Notes under the pieces: generated by a model
Told to the model about the DNA's origin: nothing
The model's database searches: none
Seen by the model: only the letters and a program-made list of their open reading frames with translations
Shown here: positions 28,985 through 40,800 of the stretch, piece after piece
Layout of the letters: every line of letters begins with the position of its first letter
How positions within the stretch are numbered: the first letter of the stretch is position 1
Translations under genes and position numbers: made by a program
Assembly: GCA_963989245.1 (NCBI GenBank)
Contig: OZ022349.1
Span: 1,106,253-1,170,252, forward strand
DNA from: Nansenia antarctica
Taxonomy: Eukaryota > Chordata > Actinopteri > Argentiniformes > Microstomatidae
DNA: 64,000 nt
Direction of reading: 5' to 3'

Positions 28985-30265
28985 ACGAGAGGGGGGTCAG
29001 GGCTACGAGGAGAGGGGGGCACACAGAGAGATAGATGGGTCAGGGCTACGAGGAGAGGGGGGTCAGGGCTACGAGGAGAGGGGGGTCAGGGCTACGAGGA
29101 GAGGGGGGCACACAGAGAGATAGATGGGTCAGGGCTAGGAGGAGAGGGGGGTCAGGGCTACGAGGAGAGGGGGGCACACAGAGAGATAGATGGGTCAGGG
29201 CTATGAGGAGAGGGGGGTCAGGGCTAGGAGGAGAGGGGGGTCAGGGCTACGAGGAGAGGGGGGCACACAGAGAGATAGATGGGTCAGGGCTATGAGGAGA
29301 GGGGGGTCAGGGCTAGGAGGAGAGGGGGGTCAGGGCTAGGAGGAGAGGGGGGTCAGGGCTACGAGGAGAGGGGGGTCAGGGCTAGGAGGAGAGGGGGGTC
29401 AGGGCTAGGAGGAGAGGGGGGTCAGGGCTACGAGGAGAGGGGGGTCAGGGCTACGAGGAGAGGGGGGTCAGGGCTACGAGGAGAGGGGGGTCAGGGCTAG
29501 GAGGAGAGGGGGGTCAGGGCTAGGAGGAGAGGGGGGTCAGGGCTAGGAGGAGAGGGGGGTCAGGGCTACGAGGAGAGGGGGGTCAGGGCTACGAGGAGAG
29601 GGGGGTCAGGGCTAGGAGGAGAGGGGGGTCAGAGCTAGGAGGAGAGGGGGGTCAGGGCTACGAGGAGAGGGTCAGGGCTAGGAGGAGAGGGGGGTCAGGG
29701 CTAGGAGGAGAGGGGGGTCAGGGCTACGAGGAGAGGGGGGTCAGGACTAGGAGGAGAGGGTCAGGGCTACGAGGAGAGGGGGGTCAGGGCTACGAGGAGA
29801 GGGGGGTCAGGGCTACGAGGAGAGGGGGGTCAGGACTACGAGGAGAGGGGGGTCAGGACTACGAGGAGAAGGGGGTCAGGACTACGAGGAGAGGGGGGTC
29901 AGGACTACGAGGAGAGGGGGGCACACAGAGAGAAGGATGGGTCAGGGCTAGGAGGAGAAGGGGGTCAGGGCTACGAGCAGAGGGGGGTCAGGGCTACGAG
30001 GAGAGGGGGGTCAGGGCTACGAGGAGAGGGTCAGGGCTACGAGGAGAGGGGGGTCAGGGCTAGGAGGAGAGGGGTGTCAGGGCTAGGAGGAGAGGGTCAG
30101 GGCTACGAGGAGAGGGGGGTCAGGGCTACGAGGAGAGGGGGGTCAGGGCTACGAGGAGAGGGGGGTCAGGACTAGGAGGAGAGGGTCAGGGCTAGGAGGA
30201 GAGGGGGGTCAGGGCTACGAGGAGAGGGGGGCACACAGACAGAAGGATGGGTCAGGGCGAGCAAG
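28985..30265. repeat. 24-bp G-rich minisatellite with higher-order insert units
   Basis: About 50 units of GGGGTCAGGGCTACGAGGAG plus AGGG, with A-C-G/A-G-G variants and shortened units. A longer variant containing CACACAGAGAGATAGATGGG occurs at roughly 29017, 29108, 29172 and 29264 and, altered, at 29920 and 30230. In an ank3 intron. Confidence 0.95.
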
Positions 30266-31342
30266 CAAATCAGAACGTATCAAGGACACTGAGGTGAGGT
30301 CCACAATAGATGAAGAAAGAAAAAAAACAACAAGTGTTAGAAAGACAAAGACAATACTTGAATGAGAAGATGAAATGGTTATGTTAATGGTATGTTAATG
30401 ATGGAGTTATGGAGGAAGAGCTGAAGCACTCCTGCGGTCAGAGCTAGCGTTGTTAGCGGAAAGGAGGAAGATGCTGATGACAGGAGCAAAGCTGTCTCGC
30501 TTGGCTGCGTGGCGGGAGGGGGGCGGGGTTACTGCCGGTTAGCAGGGAGAGAGGCGGGTTGGCAGGTGGTCTGGTTTTGCAGAGGAAGCTAGAGAAAGCT
30601 ATGTAGCGCTATGCTGGGAAGGCTCAGAGAAACCAGAGGTACCAGGCTAAGCTGGTAGCAGGCTAACACAACAAGCAGACGTTCATTTAAAGCCACAGCC
30701 ATGCTAATGCTAACAGCACCAGAGAATGCTACATGAAGAACTTATAATGCCATAGTGCTCTAAGCAATCATGCCATTCTAGCAATAATAGTCATAATTAT
30801 GTTTTAATCTATGTGACAATCACATCTTTGATGAATTGACATTATGTATGTGACAAATTAACAGTTAACAGTTAGATATGACTGTATTTGTCTAACAACA
30901 TACATGTGAACATAACCACGAAATCAAATCTTCAACCGAACTGAGTTTAAAAAACGACATTGTCAAACTGTCAAAACATTTCACACCGGACAGGCTAGAG
31001 ATTTGATTTGAGAGATAGAGGCTTCTAGAAGTTGCAGAAGCTCCATGCCTTTTTATAAACTCTACACATCAATACAATCACAATACAGTAGTCAAACTTC
31101 TAGTGCCCCTTGACTGGTTCTTCACATGGTAGGTTGGATAATGTATCGGTTTTGATACCAGGGGGGGTTCGTATTCAATTGAGATCTGTCATTATTATTA
31201 TTATTATCACACTGACTGACTCTCTACAGTACGACTAACTAACTGCTCAACCTTGGCGGTTCTGGGTTTGTACAAAGGTCAAAGGTCTAGGAAAGAAGTC
31301 AGAGAGAGGGACAGAGGTCCGCTAGATGGGGCTACACTTTAC
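30266..31342. other. ank3 intron, no gene recognised
   Basis: Unique-looking sequence with a short ATT microsatellite near 31190. No exon or clear mobile element seen. Confidence 0.5.
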
Positions 31343-31486
31343 CATCAGCCTGCTCCAGGAAAACTGCGTTATCATCTGCAAAACACCTTGTGCCTGAAAT
31401 GTTACCATAGTCAAATATTGGCCCTTCCAGCAATGTCACAATATCCATCCGATTGATCTTTGTCAGCACTGTGGTTAAGGCATCCG
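31343..31486 (-). CDS. ank3: ank3 exon after the death domain (LLEGPIFDYGNISGTR)
   Basis: 144 bp, phase 1 to phase 1. Encodes DALTTVLTKINRMDIVTLLE, GPIFDYGNISGTRCF and ADDNAVFLEQADG, nearly the ANK3 sequence. Completes the death-domain module and begins the regulatory tail. Donor GTAAAG. Confidence 0.95.
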
Positions 31487-31769
31487 CTGTATCGGGGAGA
31501 AGAAGAAAAGAAAAAGATTTGGGGGGAAAGATGAGGGAAGTACATTTGTTAATACACAATGCTATCGAAACAGTTTTTGAAATCATATTATGCCATTGAG
31601 CTTCTTCTGAATTGCAGTGTGCTAGAGACATTGTGAAATACAATGAAATGCTGCGCTATCGCTAGGCTATTTAGTGTTTTTAGCTCAATGTTTGACTTTG
31701 AATAGTTCAATTGAAACAATAGTTATTGACAATATTATGATTATCACTGTGTCATTATTACCACCATAC

Positions 31770-32950
31770 CCCATCCAGAGCCCTTAGGTCAGCTGACCAG
31801 CTGCTGCTGGAGGTCCCTAGGACCAGACTCAGAACCAGAGGGGACAGAGCCTTCTCTAAGGTCCCTAGGACCAGGCTCAGAACCAGAGGGGACAGAGCCT
31901 TCTCTAAGGCCCCTAGGACCAGGCTCAGAACCAGAGGGGACAGAGCCTTCTCTAAGGTCCCTAGGACCAGGCTCAGAACCAGAGGGGACAGAGCCTTCTC
32001 TAAGGCCCCTAGGACCAGGCTCAGAACCAGAGGGGACAGAGCCTTCTCTAAGGCCCCTAGGACCAGACTCAGAACCAGAGGGGACAGAGCATTCTCTAAG
32101 GCCCCTAGGACCAGACTCAGAACCAGAGGGGACAGAGCCTTCTCTAAGGCCCCTAGGACCAGGCTCAGAACCAGAGGGGATAGAGCCTTCTCTAAGGTCC
32201 ATAGGACCAGACTCAGAACCAGAGGGGACAGAGCCTTCTCTAAGGCCCCTAGGACCAGACTCAGAACCAGAGGGGACAGAGCCTTCTCTAAGGCCCCTAG
32301 GACCAGACTCAGAACCAGAGGGGACAGAGCCTTCTCTAAGGCCCCTAGGACCAGACTCAGAACCAGAGGGGACAGAGCCTTCTCTAAGGCCCCTAGGACC
32401 AGACTCAGAACCAGAGGGGACAGAGCCTTCTCTAAGGCCCCTAGGACCAGGCTCAGAACTAGAGGGGACAGAGCCTTCTCTAAGGCCCCTAGGACCAGAC
32501 TCAGTACCAGAGGGGACAGAGCCTTCTCTAAGGCCCCTAGGACCAGACTCAGAACCAGAGGGGACAGAGCCTTCTCTAAGGCCCCTAGGACCAGACTCAG
32601 AACCAGAGGGGACAGAGCCTTCTCTAAGGCCCCTAGGACCAGACTCAGAACCAGAGGGGACAGAGCCTTCTCTAAGGCCGCCCCTAGGCTCTGGAACAGC
32701 CTCCCCCTCCACGTCAGATCTGCCCAGAGCGTCGAGGCTTTTAAAAAACTAGCTAAGACGACGTACCTCTTCTCCCTGGCCTTTGACCTGAGGTGAGCCT
32801 GCCTCCCGACACTGCACTTTTTGTACTTTTATTTCTGCACTTGTATTTTGTATTGCACCTTGTTTTTAGTGTATTTGTATCTGTTGTTTCTCTTTTACTA
32901 GTGTTTTCTGTTAAGCGCTTTGGGCGGCTGTTTTTGTCGTTGTAAAATGT
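31770..32950 (+). mobile_element. CR1/Rex/L2-type LINE 3' end with in-frame minisatellite
   Basis: The plus strand reads ALRSADQLLLEVPRTRLRTR, GDRAFS, the repeat, then KAAPRLWNSLPLHVRSAQSV, EAFKKLAKTTYLFSLAFDLR and a stop at 32795. RGDRAFS followed by APRLWNSLP is the C-terminal signature of ORF2 in fish CR1-group LINEs. The 3' end has TTAAGCGCTTTGGGCGGCTG and TGCTATATATAAATAAAC. Antisense to ank3, in an intron. Confidence 0.75.
31818..32690. repeat. 48-bp minisatellite in LINE ORF2 (about 18 units)
   Basis: Unit includes CCCCTAGGACCAGACTCAGA and ACCAGAGGGGACAGAGCC. In the LINE frame each unit encodes 16 residues, TRGDRAFSKAPRTRLR, with no frameshift through the array. Confidence 0.95.
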
Positions 32951-32959
32951 GCTATATAT

Positions 32960-33243
32960 AAATAAACATTACTTACTTGCTTACATTATTAGCTATAAAC
33001 TAACAACCGCTATAGGTATGACAGACCAGTAGGCTACTGTCGCCACAGTCACACAGCCGCCTGTCAAACTGCTGAACTGAATGAACACAACAAGCACGCT
33101 CTCTCTCTCAGCTGAGGAGCAAACTGCCGTGAGGCGGCTGTGTGCCAGCCATGTGGCTGTTTGGGGCTTCTGTAAGAAAACATAAACCCATAAAACGCGT
33201 CATCTTCCTCTGTTCCCATCGAGGAGGAAATGGGCACACTTAC
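32960..33243. other. ank3 intron, nothing recognised
   Basis: Short intronic stretch with no supported feature. Confidence 0.5.
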
Positions 33244-33375
33244 TTGTGGCGTTTTTACCGTCCCGGCTAACCCATTTCTTTAAAAGCATGAAACTCTGAG
33301 CTGTCAGTGAGTTCGGGTTGTCCACCCGAATGTGATTGATCTCGTCCACGGAGAAATCCATTTCCCTGGCCAGCT
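33244..33375 (-). CDS. ank3: ank3 death-domain exon 2
   Basis: 132 bp, phase 1 to phase 1. Encodes ELAREMDFSVDEINHIRVDN, PNSLTAQSFMLLKKWVSRDG and KNAT, helices 2-6 of the death domain. Donor GTAAGT. Confidence 0.97.
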
Positions 33376-33804
33376 CTGCAACACATTAAAAATGGATTAG
33401 TGGCGTCCGCCTTTCCCTCCGCCTTCTTCCCTCCTCCCAGACACACGTACGTAACGTAACGCTGTGCTGCACTGCAGGGCTGCTCGGCACACTGCAGATG
33501 GCACGCCCCGTATCCCCACCGTCTCACACACACCCAGACAGAACAGACAAACACTCACACACCCCAGCATCTAAACAGTGTGACGTAATGATGTAATGAT
33601 AGGCTGTAGTGGCGTTTAACTTGTGTATTTTCAAGGTATCGTCACAAGTCACACAGTAGTTTCAATGTAGACTACTGTATGTGGTTTAGCCTATGTGATG
33701 TAATAGTGTAAGGTGGGGCTGGTACTGAGTGTGTTACTGCAGCAGTTGGTTATTTCGCTTATGTCCAGCAGGTGGCGACAGAGCCTTGTTTTTTTTCCCC
33801 TTAC

Positions 33805-33879
33805 CAGTCCAGCTGAGGCCGAGGTGGTCAGCCACTATGGCCATGCGCAGGTCTGTCCTGTCACAGGGACTCTGTGGGC
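33805..33879 (-). CDS. ank3: ank3 death-domain exon 1
   Basis: 75 bp. Encodes GPQSPCDRTDLRMAIVADHL, GLSWT, the first death-domain helix and its lead-in, as in ANK3. Acceptor CAG at 33880-33882, donor GTAAGG. Confidence 0.97.
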
Positions 33880-34805
33880 CTGGGGTGGGGCAGAGAGAAG
33901 CATGTTATCATCTTAGAATGTCAATGAAGTGTATTAAAAGATAGATAAAGATTGAACCCTTTTCTGGCCAAGTTCTCCTTTGTCATTCAGTCGAGGGGGA
34001 TAGTTAGTAAGATCTTGGGATGGTTTTGGAGTTTTTTGGAACAGAATTCCTTTAATTCATAACCAAATTAAAAGCCAGATTAGTAAAACGTAGAATCACG
34101 GAGGATAAAATGGCCAGGAGAGGGAGCACAGATACTTGCAGACTAGTACTTGTTGTTGATTACTGGTAGTTGGTTAGGTTAGGTAGTGGTTATAGTTATA
34201 GTGCAAACGTCACCCACTAAGCTACCAGGCATTAACCTCTCACAGGAAACGTCCACCAAAAAACAAAACAAACATACAAATACCAAAAAAACGAAACAAT
34301 CACGTTTTTACATGTTTTTCTAAAATCTATGTTATGTGGTTCGAGGTGTTCGTTCAAGGCCAAAAGTGATTTCAAAGAGTGTGAAATGAAACTATGTCAT
34401 GCCAGTAACCTGTGTTTGTGTCTGCGGCAGAGGGAGGGGGGGAGAGTAAACGGTACTATGTCTGGTCCTACAGACATAGATATCTGACACTGACACTGAT
34501 ACGGATACTCAGCAGCGCCCCCTATTGGCCCAGGGACTAGCAGCAAGCTATCCAGCCCTGGTCACTGTTGCATGCTGCCAACCAACCAACTGACTACTGT
34601 AACTTAAGATTAAGAGTTCCTATGTCTAGGTCAAAGACGGTACACAGAGATGAACAAATGACAAGAATGACAACAGCTACAGTTAAAAGTCACGCCACAG
34701 GCAACCACAACGGCTACATGCACTACAGAAGAAGAAGATCAAAGAACAAAGTGTTAAAATTTTACAAACTAGGTTCGATCTCCGCCGTGGCCATGTTGGG
34801 CCCAC
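33880..34805. other. ank3 intron after the giant exon
   Basis: No repeat of note. A short purine-rich sequence lies near 34725. Confidence 0.5.
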
Positions 34806-37800
34806 CAGCACCCTGACTCCCTTCGCCTTCCGCCCCTCCAGAGCGCCTCCTCCTCCTCCTCCTCCTCCTACTCCTCCTCCTGCTCCAACTCTCACTGCGG
34901 ACCTGCTCAACCTCTGCCCTCACATCTCTAGCAGACCTGGATGTAGTGGTAGTAGTGGTAGTAGTATAGGAGAGCTGTGAGGCGTCTGACAACGTGGTGT
35001 TCCTGGATGTGCTGCTGTCTTCGTCATCTGTCAACTTTTTTGCCTGAGTCTTTTGCTCTTCACTGGGAAAGGGTTCGACACGTTTTACTGTCTTGCTACG
35101 GCTAACGGTTCTATCGGCGGAGTTCCTATAAACCGTAGGCGTGTTTTGTCTTCTGCTAACTGAACTGCTAATAGAACTAACACCGGATCTGGCTTTACTC
35201 TCTCTTGGTTGTCTACCTGGTGCGTGTGGGTGTGTTTCTCCTCTCTCGTTCGCTTTCAATCTGGTAGGCCTAACACTCTGTTTCTGAGTCTGTTCTGACA
35301 AGGAGGAACCTCTGTTCTTCAGGAGCACTGGTATTCTAGATCTAGGTTCCAATGGTTCCAAACTTTTCCTAATAACTGGTTTAACTACAGGTCTATGTTG
35401 TTTAGGGTTCGGCTTTCTCATGGGAGGAGTTTCACTGCATGGTTTTGACTTAGGTGCTCTAATCGGTAACCTGGATTTACATGATTTTGCATTAACCTCC
35501 TTTGGGCCAATACTTTTTATTGCTGCACATTGGACACTTTCCCCCTCTTTTATTTTCTCCTCCAACTTGCTAAAAGCAGCCTCGACTCTGCTGACCTGCT
35601 GAAGAGTCGGCTCTGAAGATGACAGCAAATTAAACACTATGCTGCCGGACTGAGTGAACTTAGCATGGATGTTAGGGGATTGGGAATTATTGTTGTTATT
35701 GTTGTTCCCAGTTTGAGGATGTTTGCTCTGCGGAGGTGTTGTTGCAGAAGCTGTGCTTTGAAGAGTGTGTCTTTCTCTACTGGGTTCCAAAGTGTCTGAT
35801 GTTTTAGATGTTTTACAATCATGCGAATCGTTTTTTTTCACATCAGAGGGTGACTTGAAGCCAATTTTAAAGGTGGAAAATTTAGAGTCAGCATTGGAGT
35901 TTGAGACTGAAGGTGTTTCACCGGATGATCTGTTAAAACTGACAGTGATGGTCTGAATGGTAATGTCAGGGGTTGCTCTAGTGTCTGTAGGGGCCTGTAC
36001 TGACGTAACTACCCCGGGCTCTCTGAGCCCTTCCCTTATGCCCCCTGACCTCCCATCAGAGTTATGCTCACCAATCTGAAAAAATTGCAGTCTCTCTTCA
36101 ACAATATCCCGCTTGCTCATGTCAATCGCACCACTGCGAGTCATCTCAAACATCTTCCCTTCATGGAAGGGGAAAGGGTTAGGCTCGCTAGTCGGTGTGC
36201 TATCGTCAGTCGGGGTTCTGGCAGGGGTCGAATCAGGAGAGGTCGCTTGAGACTTGTCGTCGACGGCGAGCCCGAAAGGCTTGGGCTCGTCGTCTTTTGT
36301 CCTGGTGTCAACGACTTCGTTGTCCTCTCCTTTGCTGGACCACGGGTCAAAGTCCAACCCTTTTGTGGCAACAGTTTTAAAAGGAGAATTAAACTCCTCC
36401 TCTAGCTTGTAACTAAAGTAGGTGTCAGCAAACCCCTCTTTGTCCGAGGGCTTTTCCTCCACAGACCCGGTCTGGGGCTTTACCCCGTCTGGGGTAATAT
36501 CAATCGGGTCGCTTTTTGTCTTTTCTTTTTGGCATTCCTCGAGTGGTGTTTTTTCCTCTTCGATGACCTCTAGTCTACTCTGACTGAAGGAGCGATCGCA
36601 GGGCTTCAGCATGCTCTCTGAGGCCCAGACGTCTCTCCTGTTCTCAGGCAGGCCGAACGGTTTGGAGTCCTGCTCACATAGGCCGTCATCCTCGTCCTGT
36701 AGGTCGTACCCATCCAGCGAGTCTATCTCGGTCGCGTCAGTGTCGTGAGAGAACTCTGCCGTCGTGGCGATGGAGCAGTCCGTTATGGACTGATCGTTTC
36801 CGTTCGTTTCATATTCATAATCGTCTCCCTTCCCGTTGCCATTGGTTCCATTGGTTCCATTGGTTCCGTTCTCTTTTTGATTCCCATTTTTGTCCTGTTT
36901 TTTTGTGGATTTTGATCCCTTCTCCTCCTGCGCCGCCTCTTCGATCTTAAACGTGTAATTCTTCAAAGGAATGGGCTGGAAAATCGATTCGTCCTCGCTG
37001 TCAGAGTCACTGTCCGTAGCGCCGGGGGGAACTGGAGAGGGAGGCTGGATTCGGATAATGGGCTCAGCTATGAAGTGCTTATCGTGCTCCTCCTGGAGGT
37101 TCACCTCCATCATCTCTGTCTCTGCCTCTGACGACGGGCAGGAACCTTTCTTTTCAGTGTCTGAGTTCTCTGAATGGTCCAACGGTGGCGGAGGGGGGAA
37201 CTCGATGTAGGCCACTCCCTTGTCCCCCCCTCTCTGTCCTGCCTGCTGATTACCGTTCTGGACGTCAGTTGGTCTCTCCGGCGGGAATTCTTTGAAAGAG
37301 AACGCCTGGCCGTGATCGTCCTCCGACGACGACGAATCTTCGGACACCTCGGGGATGGGGCTGGGGTTGTTGGGCATGAACCCGGGGAAGGACTCCGGGG
37401 TTCTGGAGGTGAGGTCGTAGCTCACCTCCTCTGAGCTGGGCGTCTCTGGCGTGAGGGGGCTTTTCCCTGAGCTGTCTACGAACGACACCTGCTCTAGCGT
37501 GTCGTCGTCAGGGCTTATGGGGCTGAGAGCAACGGTGGACTTCTGTTTGACCGCGTAAACTGTCGTACCTCTAGCTTCTCTCTCGCCTTGCCTGCCCACT
37601 TGAACACTAACATAAACAGGTAACGTTTTAATCCCTTTGAAATTCTCTTTGGTGGTGACAGGGGTTAATCTCTCTTGATTGGTTTCTCCTGGGCTAGTGT
37701 CACACACGTTATTAGAGTTGGAGTCTTTTAACGCATTGTCTAAAATCTCTAGGGATTTGTTTGTTAAATCTGTGTCTGTGGCGGCCTGTGCCTTATTCTT

Positions 37801-40800
37801 AGCTAGTGTGGGTATTAGTGACGTCCTCTTTTCTGACACGTTTTCTAACGAATCTTGTTTAGACGTCTTTGATTGGTCGTTGTCTAAGGGACTAGACACT
37901 GCCCTGGTTTGAGATTCTGTCTTTTTTCTCAGATTCTTGTTCGTTACGTCACCGTTGGACACCTGCGCAGTGTCGGCAACAGTTTTGGTTGGGGGACTCG
38001 AAATCACCTGTTTGGAGGGGGACTTACATTTAGAAAATTGTACTTTTTCAACTTCAAAACGTTTCTCTTGTGAGGTGTCGTGAGTGGGTGTAGGGGACGC
38101 TTGTTCCTTACTGCTCCTGTTTGCATCCTCTTTAGCTGTGTCTTTATTGGTTTCATCTTTTGAGTGTTTTAGTGTTTTAAGAGGTGTGATGGTGTCTGGT
38201 AAGTTTTTGTTAGACTGTTTTAGGGGAGATGATGTTACACCAGGTTTACTGCTAACAGCGGGAGGTCTCTTAACTTCCTCTGGGGCCTTGCTCGGAGGAC
38301 CTCCTTCTTCCGTGTCGTCGGACCCTTTGGCGGCCTTCCCCCCTGTGAAACGCTGGTACACTGGCAGCTTACTCTCTTGCAGCTTTCTTACAGGCGGTTT
38401 TGATTGCGCTGACTGAGCACTTTTATCTTGATTCTGAGCCTCTGATTCGAATTTCAACCGAACTGAGCTCACCCTGGATGTGCTCTTGACTTGGATGGGA
38501 GGGGGGGGGTCACCTGACTTTGTTTGCTGTTCGGTTTTATCCTCGTTGGAACGGGAGAGGACACATCTCTCAGGGCTGCTGGGTAAACTAGAGCTTTTCT
38601 TCTCTACACTGCTCCTACCAAACAGGCTGCTAGCAGAGGGCTCTCTAAGCTGTCCCTGACCCCTATCCTCACCACCTGCTCTGGGTTGTTTCTGCTGTGT
38701 TTTCTCAGGGCTGCTACACGTGGAACTGGGCCCTGACCTGGTTTCCCGTGGTTCTGGCTTTTTAGGTTTTTTCTCAGGGGACTGCAGCTCGTCGTTGAGT
38801 TTCTCTGTTTTGTCACGGAAAAACTGAGAGACCTCGCTTAGTTTCTCCTCCGCTTCCTTGACGGTTTGATCCACGCGGTCCTCGTAGATGAGCTTCTCGC
38901 GGTTCCTGTCGAGTTTGTCCTCTGTGAAACGCATCCACACCGCGTGCTTGGGGCTACCTGGCTCTGTGGAGTAATGCAACACTGACACTTTGTCAAAGAG
39001 GTCGTCCCTATGAGAAAATGTACCTGCCTTAGAAGATGCATCCTTTGATGACTTGATAACGAATTCTGTCCTGGGACTGGACACATTCTCAGCGTAACAG
39101 CTCTCTGCTCCGTGCGACTCTGAGGGCATGCGGTGTGTTTGGTCGGCCATTGAGTCCTCTGTATCCGAATGGGATACGTCTAGTTTCTCAGAGAGGAGCA
39201 TTTTCTCTGCAAACTTGTATGATTCACCCCTCAGTTCAGACAGCTCATCGTCATGGTACTCGACAGAGTGCTGACTGAGTAGCTTCAAAGCTTTATATGA
39301 GTCATCGGCCATCAACTGTGCTGAACTTGGACGACTGTCCTCCTCATGGGAGACCGGGGTATTTACTCTAGAGGTTTCCAGGAAGGAGGGCAGTAATTCT
39401 TCGGCAGTAAGCTCCTCCTCCTCTTGTTGTGCCTCTTCGTAATCGGGCAGTTCTCTTATCCCGCAGTCTCCCCTAAAGAGATAGAAGTCCGGATGCTTTT
39501 TGGTTTCTCTAATGATAACCTCAGTCGGTTCAGTTGTGTTACCTTTCTCAATGTGAACCTCTATGATTCTTTCGACTTTCGGTTTTGATTTGGTGTCTTT
39601 ATCAAGAAACCTGGGAGTTAACTCGTCCCCTTTGACAGAGTCCTGGTTGGCCTTGTGCTCAAACAGCCCCGCTAACTCCTTGGAGGGGTCCCTTCCGGAC
39701 TGGAAAGCTTTCATTAGGTCTCTCACTGACATTGACGTTTCGTCCATCCTCTCAGCGCCACCCTCTTTCAGCTGAGGTTTGTGGTAGACCATACGGGTCG
39801 TGGTGGTGATATGGGTCTCCTCTTTGAGACGCAGGCTCTTGCTTACAACAGAGTCGTCGCCGTCAGACACTTTGATCTGAAAGGCTTTCACTTTGGCTGA
39901 CGCCTCTGATTCGATGCACGCAGCCGAGGCCGACGCCTCTTCCAGGATGGGCTCGCATGAGGCCTCATCCGGATGTTCGTAGCTCCTGATATGAACGACC
40001 TCGGTTCTGGTCTCGGTTATGCAAGGGGGGATGGGGACCTCTGTGAAGAGAGGCTTGGGGCCCGTGCTCTCGGCACTCTGAGGGGCGGACGGAGTCTTTT
40101 CACTCCTGGTCTCAAAACCGCTGTCTGACAGAGGGCTCTTGTCCTGCTCGTGTGAGAAGTCCTCCGGGGACTCCAGTATGGTGTCTGCTCCGTAATACGA
40201 CTCAGACGCCAGTTTGCACAAGTCCTTCTCCGAGGGGGAGGTGCGCATGCCTGTGGGGGGCATCTTGAGCTTATGCTCAGTTTTGAGGGCACGCTTTTGT
40301 TTTTCCTCCCCGTCCTTTTTGGACCCCTCGTATTTGGATTTCATCTCTGCCATTTTGGAAAGAGAACAAGCACCACCGATATCGTTAGCCAAGTAGTCGA
40401 CTACCTCAGCTAGATTAAAGTCGCTGTTGGGCATAGACTGGGGCCAGGTATTGGCTTCAAAAGAGGAGTGAGACTCTAAGCCATTTTGTTGGGATTCCTC
40501 AATCTCATCTTTAGAAAACTCCTCCCATTCGTCCTCTGAAGGCCTCTCTTTAGCGGAAGCTTTGTTGTCAGTCAACACGTCCTTCTGAAGTATCTGACTG
40601 ACTTTAACAAGATCCTCCTTCACTTTCTCGACGATAGTAAAAGGCTCCTCGTCCTCCATCTTTGACTCTTTCCGGCTCCGAGACGTCTGGACGGTTTTAG
40701 CCGCTGTTCTGGGGTCAGTCTGGAGGATGGCGGTCATTCTAATCAGGTCCTCTTTCATGTCCGCCACGTCTCTCAGTATATCCTGGTTGGATGACAGAGA

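Noticed and set aside
28902..29500. GQGYEERG repeat protein
   Set aside because: Open only because the 24-bp satellite has no stop in that frame; no start context, splice sites or homologue.
31789..32712. 307-codon minus-strand frame LREGSVPSGSESGPRG repeated
   Set aside because: It is the antisense of a LINE ORF2 repeat; the plus strand continues into genuine LINE protein and a 3' end.
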